The notes under the pieces are model-generated. The model did no database searches. It saw only the letters and a program-made list of their open reading frames with translations, and had not been told where the DNA came from. From Chrysopilus asiliformis (Eukaryota > Arthropoda > Insecta > Diptera > Rhagionidae), in the NCBI GenBank assembly GCA_964034945.1, contig OZ035962.1, positions 29,601,943 to 29,665,942 on the forward strand: DNA of 64,000 nucleotides, written 5' to 3'. Position 1 is the first letter of the stretch, and each line of letters starts with the position of its first letter. Of the stretch, positions 1-10,319 are shown piece after piece. The translations under genes were made by a program, and so were the position numbers.

Positions 1-99
1 TTTCTGACAGAAAAAATTACAAAAATTATGCCATTTACACGGGAATTAACATAATGACAAGAAAAAAATGACAAATTTGTCATTCGTGTAAATGTAGCA
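1..99. mobile_element. Right end of a palindromic MITE (cut by window edge)
   Basis: This stretch matches the right arm of the complete palindromic MITE at 1761-2144. It ends in the inverted form of TGCTACATTTACACG and is followed by TAA (100-102), consistent with a 3-bp TWA target duplication. The left part lies outside the window. Superfamily (PIF/Harbinger-like) is inferred from the target site only. Confidence 0.8.
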
Positions 100-102
100 T
101 AA

Positions 103-1757
103 GTCTACCGCTCTTACGCTTGTACACTTTGCCTAAATGAGTTTATTTCGGTGTTTGACTTCATGGCGAAAACATTTACAGTCGCTTCGAATTCTTTGAT
201 AACTTGACGTTATCAATCTCCTTGAACTGTATTTTTATGCAAAATGAATCTCTTCATCTCTTCATAACTCCAAAGTTTTTGTGGCATCGCGAGTTATTGA
301 CGGTATTAGCTTAATTTTCATAGAAATATCTATAACAAATTTTGAAATGATCGAAAATGATACATAATTCAACAGACTTTTTTCAAAAGCTTTGTGCCAG
401 TCTTTATTAAAATTTTGTACCGATTCGATATAATTTCAAATATCGAAAAAAGTTTCTATTTAATGTGTATCAAAAAATCATCACATTAGAATTTTCACAT
501 TAAACTGGAAATTTTTTCGCGTTGGCTGTGGGTGAATTCAACTGAAATTCTTTCTCCAACCTTTACTTGTAAAATCCACCGTAATTTTGTGTATTCACCA
601 AATTCGACAAAAAAAATCCAATTTTACGTGGAATTTCCATTTTCTCGTGGCCATAACAAAAACTTCCAACATTTTTTCACCTGATTTAACTCATTCCATA
701 TCGGTTTAATACGTTTCAAATTTTAATGAGCTTCATGTACGACCGAAATACTGCATTAATTCTGTATTATTCTCGTGAAATGTTTACTTTTGTTACCAAC
801 TAAACCCCATTTCCATCATCCCTTCCAGTCGAGGGTGGCACTGATGATGACGACGACGTTGATGGGCGATTGTGGTGGCTGTGCGTTAAAAACGATTCGG
901 ATTTGTTTTATGGACTTGCTTTGTATTCAAATGGGCACCAACTAAACGAAAATTTATTGTTGTGCGGGAGCGGACATAATAAGAAAAGGGATTTTATTTC
1001 TTGTTTATACATCGGAAAATATAATTTTGTAATATTTTATACCGTAAAGTAGCAAAAATTTCTATTTTTAGGGAAATGTTGTCTTTGGTGCGGAAGAAGT
1101 TTTTTTTTAGAATTTCGAGTAAAAATTCCTTACGACGCGCGATTTGATTCAATTACATTTCTTTTAATAATCCTAAATGCTTTCAAAATTTATTGGTTAA
1201 GAAATTAGGGGCAATTTTCTAAAATAAATGTTTATTGAAAATATTTGGATAATTTATAGTGATTGATAAACCAATATGTTTTATACTGAAAATAAAAATT
1301 TTTAGACATGCTTAGTTATGGCGTTTTTCAGCAACGATTTTAAGATTTTTTTTTAAATTAAAAGCTGCTATTAAAAATTTGAAAAATCGCGATTTTCATT
1401 CCTGTATACTAGTTATTTGCTTTCAAAGACTCGAAGTGAATTCGGCACACACGATAATAAACGTCATCACATAAAATTAGTTTCTTCAGCTCTTAAAAAG
1501 TAGAAAATCTATATATTATTTGAAAAATAATTTGCAAACGAGCATGAAAATGTCCTAGAAACTTTTTTCCTACAAATTATTTCCAAAATATTTTCGGGAA
1601 CGAGCAAGCGGTTGTGCTAGGTTCAATTTTCGGGAAAATTTCTTAAGGTCATGGTAAGGTTATCGCGAATATCCTTTTTTACGGATTTTTCAGAACACAT
1701 CATTATTGATTTGTTAGGTTGTGATTAAAAGCATAAGATGCTGACGGAACATTAATG
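103..1757. other. AT-rich intergenic DNA with one weak exon candidate
   Basis: No gene can be supported here. The only coding-like stretch is 830-1052 (+). It follows a pyrimidine-rich tract ending in CAG and starts with an acidic Glu/Asp-rich run, then reads open to a TAG at 1050-1052. It could be a 3' terminal exon of a gene to the left, but it shows no recognisable domain and may be chance. Confidence 0.4.
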
Positions 1758-1760
1758 TTA

Positions 1761-2144
1761 TGCTACATTTACACGAATGACAAATTTGTCATTTTTTTCT
1801 TGTCATTATGTTAATTCCCGTGTAAATGGCATAATTTTTGTAATTTTTTCTGTCAGAAAATGTCAATCTCTCATAAAAGAATGAACTTGTCCATTCTTTT
1901 ATGCCAGATTGTCATTCGTGCAAACGCAATATTAGTTATGACAACTTTAGTATTCAACTTTTGTCATAACTAATATTGCGTTTGTACGAATGACAATCTG
2001 GCATAAAAGAATGGACAAATTCATTCTTTTATGAGAGATTGACATTTTCTGACAGAAAAAATTAGAAAAATTATGCCATTTACACGATAATTAACATAAT
2101 GACAAGAAAAAAATGACAAATTTGTCATTCGTGTAAATGTAGCA
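1761..2144. mobile_element. Palindromic MITE, complete copy A (TTA target duplication)
   Basis: The 384-bp element is nearly one long inverted repeat. It starts TGCTACATTTACACG and ends with the reverse complement, with TTA directly on both sides (1758-1760 and 2145-2147). The two arms pair along almost their whole length around a short centre near 1948-1956. Smaller palindromes such as TGACAAATTTGTCA are nested in the arms. TTA duplication plus long terminal inverted repeats suggests a PIF/Harbinger-type non-autonomous element. There is no coding capacity. A second full copy is at 56387-56750. Confidence 0.9.
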
Positions 2145-2329
2145 TTAGATTGCTAAAAGTCAAGTGTTTTTTTTTATACATCAAGAATGAATTTTGTACA
2201 GAGAAACAAATCAACAATCATACAACACGATCGTTAGAATGTGATTTTGAGATTTATTTTTCTGTATTTTTAAAATATACTAGCAGACACTTCGTTGCCA
2301 GCTTAAAGTTTTTTGTATAAATTTAACTT

Positions 2330-2700
2330 AAAAACTTTTAGGAAAAAACGTTATCCTTATAGGACCTTCCGTTTCGAATTTTGAAATTCCAACGACCACG
2401 AAAACCCCCTAAAGCCAGTTTTTCGGAGACAAAATTAGAAAAAGGACATTTGTGTTATCCTAACAGGACCTTCCGTTTAGAATTTTAAAAATCTAATACC
2501 GGATTCGCGATCAGCGACCCCGGAAACCCCCTTATGCCGATTTTTCCCGGGAAAAAGGATATTTACAGGACCTTCCGTTTCGAATCTTTCCGCTAAAAAC
2601 CTGCTCCTGGCAACGCGGATCATTTTGCAAAAAACCGCGTAAAAATTGATCCAGTCGTTTTTAAGTTTTGTCATTTCAAACAAACAAACAAACAAACATC
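2330..2700 (+). repeat. GGACCTTCCG repeat family, degenerate copy
   Basis: Three diverged units carry GGACCTTCCGTTT followed by a stretch resembling 'gattcgcgatcagcgaccccggaaa' in pieces and a C-rich 'acccccttatg'-like block. The copy ends in an AAAC microsatellite (about 2678-2700). The same building blocks occur at 6850-7145, 9735-10060 and 13602-14330. It carries no protein. Confidence 0.6.
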
Positions 2701-2737
2701 CATTTTTATATGTACATATCGTCGGCCGCCAATTTAA

Positions 2738-3020
2738 GTGTCGTATGTAGCTTTTGATAGTTTTGAGTAAATTGAGTTTGAAGTTTGAAATTTTATAACT
2801 TTTTTTACAGCGGTGGGATCCTTTTCAAAATTAAACACGTAACAAAACTAACATTTATCTGCTTATTTTTAAATTCATGAGTTCATACTTCATCGCGGTA
2901 AAAATATATTGTAAGTTTTGTTCAGAACACAAATGTCGTATGTAGGAAATTCGCACTTTTTTGTACTTTAAATGCCTACATACGACATTTGAGTTCTGAA
3001 ATTGTTACATACGACATTTA
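2738..3020. repeat. Left subterminal repeats of the transposon (4 copies)
   Basis: The motif CTACATACGACATTTA or its complement occurs at about 2738-2750, 2931-2946, 2975-2990 and 3005-3020. The first two read TGTCGTATGTAG, the last two are inverted. Copies two and three sit in a 26-bp imperfect inverted repeat (2921-2946 with 2975-3000), able to form a hairpin. Such clusters near ends are typical transposase binding sites. That role is inferred here. Confidence 0.8.
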
Positions 3021-3261
3021 AAAACTAAACGTTTGGATAATGCATAATGTCGATAAGCGTACAGACATTTAATTTTAAACACCCTCAGACATTTAATTTT
3101 AAAAACATTTAAAGAAAACTACTAAAAAATTTTTTTTTAGAAAAATATTTAATTTCAGTCTTTTAAAAAGAAAAACATAACAAAAAAATCGATTCAATCG
3201 AGTGAACATAAAAGCTAACAAAAAATAAACGTAATAAAACTTAAATATTATTTTCTTTGTA

Positions 3262-3830
3262 AAGGGTGGTTAAATTTTAAGGGCCGATGTTGAATGTGAA
3301 CCACACCTAAACGTCAAGTTTTTTTTTGCATTTCATTTGACATTTCTCAATTTCAGACTAACTCAATTTGAACCATGGAAAGATACACAATCGAGCAACG
3401 CGTTAAAGTTATTCAGGCTTATTATGAAAATGGGCGTTCAAATCAAAATGCATATCGTGCACTTCGTGAAATACGGCCCGATGATGCCGCCAGCCCATAA
3501 ACCGCACCAAACAGTCACTCTTTGTGGGTGCATTGGTTTTTCGACAATCACTCTTGGATTATCATTCGCCCAAATGCGGCTGTTCTGCTTATTGACGAAT
3601 CCACTGAGGTGAAAATGTGCCTCATCACTGAAGATGATTTTCTTCGAAAATTGATCGCCCATTTTCATAATAAGCCTGAATAACTTTAACGCGTTGCTCG
3701 ATTGTGTATCTTTCCATGGTTCAAATTGAATTAGTCTGAAATTGAGAAATGTCAAATGAAATGCAGAAAAAAACTTGACGTTTAGGTGTGGTTCACATTC
3801 AACATCGGCCCTTAAAATTTAACCACCCTT
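3262..3830. mobile_element. Palindromic Tc1/mariner-like derivative, copy 1
   Basis: The 569-bp element starts AAGGGTGGTTAAATTTTA, ends with its complement, and is flanked by TA on both sides (3260-3261, 3831-3832), as in IS630-Tc1-mariner elements. Both arms carry the same 5' end of a transposase gene, up to codons for MERYTIEQRVKVIQAYYENG. The left arm (3262-3468) reads it on the plus strand. The right arm (3657-3830) reads it on the minus strand. The centre (about 3469-3656) holds a minus-strand piece around the first catalytic Asp (IIFSDEAHF) up to GIIGPYF. The 3' half of the gene is absent. Compared with copy 2, most of the region between the N-terminal helix-turn-helix and the catalytic piece is also deleted. 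Confidence 0.85.
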
Positions 3831-3887
3831 TACTTAGATGAATACATTAACGGTTTGTCGTTTGAACGTTTAACAGTCTCTTTATAT

Positions 3888-6011
3888 TTATTTTAAAATG
3901 GCATTAAAAAAGTCTTTATCCTCTATATTCAAGAATGGAATCATGCTTTTTAAATCTTTTAATTTTTCAGAAGTTATGGTTTTTTTAGAAGCAATTCTTA
4001 AGTTTGATGTTAATATAGTTTTAAGATCAGTTTTATAACGACCACTGATTTTTTTATTTAAATTAACAGACTTATAATTAATTTCTTTTCCAGAGGCTTT
4101 ATAGAAAATTTCATATTTATTTTGCTCATATTTTATAAACTTACACTTGGAAAATGGGAGCTGCTGAAAGCAAGCTTGGCTTGATAATTGAGAATAAAGT
4201 TTGAAATCGTCAGGCGTCATCTGGATGATTTTTAATTTTACATTTTCGTATTGAAAATTGTTTAATTTTCTGATCAAAGTAACGGGACTTCCGATTTCCA
4301 TATTTCTTAGATGTTTTTCGATTGTACTGTGCACACAATCGACCTATTGGACTAAGGAATGACCCGGTTCTGAAAATTTTTGTACTATACACTCAATATT
4401 ACTGTTCAATTGTAAAAATCGTAATAATGCAGTCGACATTATTTGATTACGATTCTGAGGTACACAGGAATCGCTCCACAATATTATTCGTGTAATATTT
4501 GGATTATCTGTCATAACTCGAGTTAATATTTTTATAAGGCTGCTTGCAATATCATTTCCAGCCCTACCATTCATGGATTCATTCCATATTGCACAATAAG
4601 TCAAATTCGGCGTGTTTGGTAGTATTAAAGTTGCAGTTAAATTAAATGTACCAAGTTTTCTTTTATAAAAAAAGTTTGAGGAATATCCTTTTGGCAAGTT
4701 GAATACATTTTGCAGATCGAAACATATAATTGCACAAAATTTATCTATGTTTTGGCGATCAACATCTCTTTCCGCCTTCATAAAAGATTTTTCATCCATG
4801 TGATTTTTATATGCATCTAATATTTTTGGATCTAGATTATCTTTATTGTTGTTATGAATAGTGCATTTGTCGCACTGGTCCTTTTTTGGATGGTGAAAAG
4901 ATAAATTGAAGGAGAAATTAAATACGTTTCTGTAAATATTGACTGACACGGGATTTGTGACCTGTTCTTTGTATAAAGCAAACATTCTGGCTAAAGTAAG
5001 ATGACTCTCCAAATAGTTTTTCTGGGATGATGCTCTACAGTAGTGCGATTCTACTTTCGGAAAACTATTGATATGGTTTTTAACTTCTTCAATTTTTTCT
5101 TCATCGGTAGATTTCCTTCCACGGTTACTTAATTTGGATGGCTTTGGTGCTCCAGATTCTTCATCTATGTTATTTTTAAAATAGTGGTAAATCTTTCTCT
5201 CACTTATTCCCAACGTTTTTTAAAAAAAAAATTTGCATGTGTGAAAACATTGGTTACGAACTTGTAGATTATAATGGAATGACTTTTTCTTCTTCTTGTT
5301 TTCGTTGTCTCCAGCTTTCGTTCGTCGGTTAACACACTCAACTTTTTTTATAAACGTTCCAAAAAAACCCTTTTTGCCCTGATCATCTAGATTCCAAAAT
5401 TTCGTATGGACCTCCAATCTATCGGCTTCGCTGAAGTTCTTTTTGCATTGGTAAAAACATTTATCAGGGCACGAAGGGCCTACCTTTTTGGCAGAAACCC
5501 TTTTTCCATTAGACCCTATGTAGGATCGGCCATGTTCACGCAATTTCTTCTTTATGTTGCTTTTCCAAAGATCAGGTCTCTGTTTCCGTTTTCTAGTTGG
5601 CGTGGACGATGACAAACTGCTTTCGCTCGCTATAATATCTCAACAATATTAAGATCAATTAAGATGCAGAAACAAACAAACTTACAAATATTTTCGGGCA
5701 AATCTCGCTCATCTGCTTCCAAATCGACGTTTCCAGAAGTACTAGGAGCTAAATTTTTGTCTGGACCGAGAGTTATATTTTTTGAGGAATTAGTATCCGA
5801 ACTAGTTGTGGGACTAATATTTTGCGAAAAATTGTTATAAAATTTCCTTAATACTGCAGGAGAGTAATCGGGATCAATAATATCATCATCAGAAGAAAAG
5901 TCTATTGTGATAAAAGTATATTTAAAGAAACTAACTAAATGAACCAATATTAAACGACTCACCACTCTGACTGGAACTGATGCTTGCGTGACCTAAAACC
6001 TCGTCGCTCAT
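3888..6011 (-). pseudogene. Transposase-like gene of the subterminal-repeat transposon, two in-frame stops
   Basis: Exons on the minus strand read 6011-5963, 5901-5686 and 5629-3888. The introns (61 and 56 bp) have GT-AG ends, and a further 60-bp leader intron is likely at 6072-6013. The exons sum to 669 codons in one frame, but TAA at 5222-5220 (codon about 225, beside a T/A run) and TAG at 4346-4344 (codon about 517) interrupt it, so as it stands it is probably inactive. Order along the protein: an acidic Ser/Asp-rich N-terminus; a basic stretch; a Cys cluster GPSCPDKC (about 142-150); the conserved-looking TLGISERK (about 225-235); a CDKC pair (341/344); an RNase H-like core with Asp in IICFDLQ (about 393), Asp in LWSDSC (about 475), and the EPGHS...VDCVHSTIE block (about 510-527). 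I know similar arrangements only as unnamed arthropod proteins (possibly the DUF7869 group, from memory). The role as transposase is inferred from this core and from the flanking repeats. Confidence 0.7.
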
Positions 6012-6182
6012 TCTGTAAAAAAATTAAGTTTATAAAACCTCAGTACTGTAAAGAAATATTATTTTTACTTACTGCTCTAAAGGAGGCGATAATTGCGGAG
6101 GAGGTGACGAACCCATGTCTCTCTCCTTCGGCGACCAAAAGTTCACTGAATATTTTCTATGGGCGCTATACGTTTTTCTATG

Positions 6183-6505
6183 ATACATACGACACTTATT
6201 TTTGAAACGAAAAATATTTAAATGTCGTATGTATCATATGTCATGCTACATACGACATTTAATAAATAAAGCGATTATTCTTGAATTTTATATGGAAATT
6301 CGTCGTATGTAACGTTTTGGAGCTACATACGACATTTATTTCACGAATCTCGTGAAAAAGTGCTACATACGACAAAACGATGGCTCTGGATCTCGGAAAC
6401 TATTTGAGATATTTAAAAACGGATTGCACCAAATGAAAGAGCAGCCTTGAAAACCCCAGGAACTGGTTCTAACTCAAAACCCCAAAAATCCTACATACGA
6501 CACTT
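6183..6505. repeat. Right subterminal repeats of the transposon (7 copies)
   Basis: Copies of the ACATACGAC core lie at about 6183-6198, 6220-6237 (inverted), 6245-6263, 6299-6314 (inverted), 6321-6338, 6361-6377 and 6491-6505. The last one is part of the terminal inverted repeat. Most extend to CTACATACGACATTTA. They lie just upstream of the transposase start at 6011, so they could also control its transcription (inference). Confidence 0.8.
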
Positions 6506-6849
6506 AAATTCTCAGACGACGATATATAGATACACAATCTTTTATTGGGGGTCCACATTTGAAAAAAAAAAAATACTACATTTGAAAATGAGGCTTTGTA
6601 TGCTTTCAGTAGCGTAATTTCCAAACAAAGCCCCCGCATAAAATGCTGGGGACCAAAAAAAATTATTTTTGAGGCTGCAAAATTGAAAACCATTTTTTTA
6701 GAAAACTGATAGACTTCCAAGTCGGCACCTTGTGGATTTTAAAAAAAATCAATTGAAAAATTGCTTGTGTTTTTTATACACTCTCTATTAACTTCACTTT
6801 GGGCTAGGTATGTTTCAAATATTCTAGCCTTATTTAAACCCTTCCCCAA

Positions 6850-7145
6850 GTACTTGAAATTTTGCACACATACGTAACGCTGATGACAATACAATATTTT
6901 TACTACTTCGTCCTTGTAAGGATAACGGAAGGTCCTGAAAAAATAACGTAATTATCGTTTTTCTCAAATTTTCGGGGAAAAAATTCACATCTGGGGTTTT
7001 TTGGGGTCGCTGAATTGCATTAAGAAATCTGTAAGGATAGTGGGAAGCCCTGTAAGGATGACGTGATTATCCTTTTCCTCAAATTTTTCTAAAAAAATCT
7101 CATCTGGGGGCGTTTAGGGTCGCTGAATTCGATTCTGGACTCAAA
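6850..7145 (-). repeat. GGACCTTCCG repeat family, reverse copy
   Basis: Read on the minus strand, this shows the family's unit: an AAGGATAA-type block, GGACCTTCCGTTATCC, then 'cagcgacccc' and a C-rich block. The conserved tail ('gcaaaattt...') lies at 6850-6890. The copy is broken on its right by the MITE at 7146-7366 and resumes briefly after it. Confidence 0.7.
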
Positions 7146-7366
7146 GGGCCTTACCAATGACCCGTGACTAACTTAGTAACAGCTTTTGGTGTGTGCGAAA
7201 CGGGCTATTTGCTTGCTAATTCTAGTAAGTTTTCACACATTTATCACAGCGAATTTAAAACTTTTCAATAAAAACTAGGATTTGAACCGAAATTAGCAAG
7301 CAAATAGCCCGTTTCGCACACACCAAAAGCTGTTACTAAGTTAGTCACGGGTCATTGGTAAGGCCC
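7146..7366. mobile_element. 221-bp MITE with ~75-bp inverted repeats
   Basis: It starts GGGCCTTACCAATGACCCG and ends with the exact complement. The arms match almost perfectly for about 75 bp. The flanks are A-runs (AAA left, AAAA right), so a 3-bp target duplication is possible but cannot be proven. It interrupts the reverse GGACCTTCCG copy and is therefore younger than it. No coding capacity. Confidence 0.85.
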
Positions 7367-7433
7367 AAAAAATCTGTAAAAATTTCTCAAATACATGCAA
7401 GATATATGTTCGAAGACCAAAAAGTAAAAACAA

Positions 7434-7462
7434 GCGTGCACGAGAGCCTGGGGTTGAATTTT
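7434..7462 (+). repeat. 29-bp direct repeat, copy 1
   Basis: A 29-bp block beginning GCGTGCACGAGAGCCTGGGG recurs exactly at 8254-8282, while the bases outside the block differ on both sides. It is unusually GC-rich for its surroundings. Confidence 0.8.
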
Positions 7463-9480
7463 TTAGTCTACTGATGAAATAATGACTATAATAAGAATAA
7501 AACAAAAAAAAACTTTATTTCTTATTTAAAAACTTGACTATGCCATTCGTTTTAAAAGTGCTGTACCTACTTCGGTATTTTAAAATGGCTTCAAGTTACA
7601 TCACTTTGGAAAGAAACTCTCAACATCTAAATAATTTTTAGATTTCACAATTTTTTTTGGCAAAGTTTACAAATATTTCAATAGTACTAAAATATCGTAA
7701 CTCATGCATGTTACACATTCAGATATCCTCATGGTGCCATTAAAAAGTTACCCTTGACCTTTATTTGGATTGATCCAAGCACAGGCACATTCAATTTTAA
7801 TAAAATGAAATCCCTTGATGTTTTTTACATGAAAGTCATCTTGATTTTACCGGGAAATCGAAGAATACAGAAGAAATTCCTTTTTACACATCTAAATGAG
7901 GGTATTTTAAGTCTGACAAAGAAATTTTTTTTGATGTTGGTCGCGTTTGAAATTCCATGCCGTCATAATAAACGAAGTATTAATGATTCAAGACAAAAAA
8001 AAACGAAAAACTGAAATTCCAGTAAAAAAAACCATATTTCAATTCATTTTAATTGATAGTGGAATTATTCCCTCAGTTTCCTTGCGTACAGTATACAGTT
8101 CATAGCTGGCATATTGTGTACCCCCTCACCCCTGATTCTTTGCTCTTTTGCCCCTTGTTCTCTTGTCATTTACTTCTTGAATTCCATCAACTGCCAGTGG
8201 TCGCTAACATTAAACAAGTACTAAGGACCTTTGATTTACGGGTACAGTTTAGCGCGTGCACGAGAGCCTGGGGTTGAATTTTGTCACCCTATTTCGTCCC
8301 TTCCCTGTTGTCGCTGTTCTTAATAACCGCGATTCAATCGGCACCGGAACAACTGGCATTGATGATGAGTACCCGTTTTGGAAATCGAAATTTAGAAAAT
8401 TTTGGAAAAACCGAAAAGGGGGCGGAGCACAATTTTTTTTTTTTGCTTTTTGGGTGAAATGAGGAACTTTTGAAAAAAAAAAATCTTTTTATGATCTTTG
8501 GATTGTTGTTGCTATTTTATTTTTTGGTAAGGCAAGGGAAGGGAGACCCATAACATTAGTTTTTATATTAATGTAGCGTGTTTTTGTTTACGTCTTTTGA
8601 ATTGCATCGCTTCATTGCAACAATGACTTTCGGAAAGGTTCATCAGTTTTATAAAATCCGCGCGACAGATTGAATCGCTATAACTTTCCAGTAAAAAGGC
8701 AAAAGTTTCGAAATTTCGATAGACAATTTTTAAAAAAAGAAAATTTTACGATTTTTGAAAAAAGGTTGTTGAAATTAAAATAAGTGGAATTTATTTTCAA
8801 GAGTAGGATTTAGTGATTTAAAATGTTTTATAAAATTAATTTTTTTTAACAATGTGGGAAATGTAAAGTTTACTACAAAAAAATTGGAGTCTTCTGAATG
8901 CACAGCATTTTTGGAAATAATTCGATTATTTTTCACCTCACTATCAGTGAAAAACAGTTTTGGATTTATAAAAGGTGCAAATAGTCCAAACTTTTGTAAG
9001 TGTTATTAAACGTAAAAAGTGCAAAAATACTCCTGTTACACATAATTTCTACCTTTATAAGTTTTGAACTTTGAATTTTGATGGTAATATTTTGCCAATA
9101 AGGCTGTCTGCAAAAAAAAAAATTCAACACTTTTTGACAAATTCAGTGAAAGAAAAGGTCTTTTACTCAAAATGGAATTTAGGAAGGAATATTTGCACTG
9201 CTAGGATCTACTTTGTGAAATTAGCAATTTAAAAAAAACAACAATTGTTTTTAAGGACTAAAAGTACTAGGAGACAAGGGTGATTAAATTTTAATTTGTT
9301 TTTGTTTGAAACATAAAAAAATCGTAAAACAGAGCAATTTTGTAACCCCCACGTTATGTTGGAGAAAAACAACGAGAAAAATGGAGTTGTGGAGGTACAA
9401 AATAAGTTTGTAACTTTTGATAACTTACAGTATGTTAGATAGACAAACAAATCTGGTCTAAAAAAAATTTGAAAATTTGA
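7463..9480. other. AT-rich DNA without supported genes
   Basis: The open frames here (for example 7754-8014 and 8053-8462) are short, show no domain and no splice context, and are most likely chance. The only structure I see is the 29-bp direct repeat. Confidence 0.5.
8254..8282 (+). repeat. 29-bp direct repeat, copy 2
   Basis: Identical to 7434-7462, in the same orientation, 820 bp apart. It may mark the edges of a segment or a remnant of an unknown repeat. Confidence 0.8.
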
Positions 9481-9604
9481 AAAAAGGAAAAAAAAACTTT
9501 TTGGTGCTGTGTGTCAGAAATAAAATTGAGATAAATATTTATTTTATTTTATATCGCTTTTATTTCTGATACACATCACCAAAAACATATTTTTTTCCTT
9601 TTTA
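9481..9604. repeat. Short imperfect hairpin repeat
   Basis: The left part (AAAAAGG...CTTTTTGGTG...TGTGTCAGAAATAAAA in pieces) is inverted at the right, with about 40-bp arms and an AT loop near 9530-9555. It is probably a small MITE. I could not find a clear target duplication. Confidence 0.5.
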
Positions 9605-9734
9605 GCACATTTTTTTCTAAATTAAAGGTTTTTTCATTTTTTTTTAAATTTCTTTTTATTTTTTAGTCATTGGTGTTTAACTAATATTACTTATAATCCA
9701 GAATGACGTCTGTCTTTCGCCACGCTTAATAATT

Positions 9735-10060
9735 GCTTTTAGTCTTCGAATATATATCCTTGTCTTTGAGATATCCTTACAGACTTCCTAATGCCATATT
9801 CGGATTCAGCGACCCCAAAAACCCCCAAATGAGGTTTTTCCGGAAAATTTGAGAAAAAGGATCATCACGTTATCCTCTAAGGACCTACCCTTATCCTTAC
9901 AATCCCGAAGTAGTGAAAATATGGTATTGTCATTGGTCTTACGTATGAGTGCAAAATTTCAAGTCAATCGGATAAGTGGGAGTGGGTCAAAATTAGATTG
10001 CAAGAATTGACCCCGACAGATTAACAAACAGACAGATATGAAGGCAAGTTAAATAAAAGC
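9735..10060 (+). repeat. GGACCTTCCG repeat family, short copy
   Basis: It begins with the shared left end CTTCGAATATAT...ATCCTTG, has one internal unit (TTCAGCGACCCCAAAAACC), and ends with the conserved tail 'gcaaaatttcaagtcaatcgg' in pieces, ACAGACAG, and 'aaataaaagctttt'. The same left end and tail bracket the longer copy at 13602-14330. Confidence 0.7.
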
Positions 10061-10197
10061 TTTTAAAATCATATGAAATTAGATAGGTCACGCTAATTTA
10101 CGCCATTTTAAATTCTGCCCCTCGTCCCACTTTTTCGAGATCTTTAATATGGAAGTGAATACCAACTCACAATAGTACAGATTCCCCAACAAAACTT

Positions 10198-10317
10198 GTG
10201 ATGGGTTTCACGAAATTTTTAGCGGCCACTAAATCGAGTTATTAGCAGACGAATTTTAAATAAAAATAGCTTTCTAACTTGATTTAGTGGCGGTTAAAAA
10301 TTTCGTGAAAAGCTCAC
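10198..10317. mobile_element. 120-bp MITE (TTTCACGAAATTTTTAGCGG family)
   Basis: Inverted arms contain TTTCACGAAATTTTTAGCGG then CCACTAAATCGAGTTA at the left and the complement at the right. The same arms occur at 22443-23830, where the element carries a TTA duplication. Here the target site is not clear. Confidence 0.75.
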
Positions 10318-10319
10318 TT

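Larger units (their letters stand above)
2720..6521 (-). mobile_element. DNA transposon with subterminal repeats and intron-containing transposase
   Basis: The ends are inverted: CGTCG at the left (2720) and CGACG at the right (6521), each followed inward, after seven unmatched bases, by AATTTAAGTGTCGTATGTAG or its complement. ATAT abuts both ends (2716-2719 and 6522-6525), so a 4-bp ATAT target duplication is possible, although ATAT is palindromic and could belong to the inverted repeat. Eleven copies of a core ACATACGAC/GTCGTATGT are confined to the two subterminal regions (four left, seven right). Between them is one transposase-like gene on the minus strand. A Tc1-type palindromic derivative (3262-3830) is nested in the left part. 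Without it the element is about 3.2 kb. The superfamily is not certain. Sola-like or another DDE group is possible. Confidence 0.75.
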
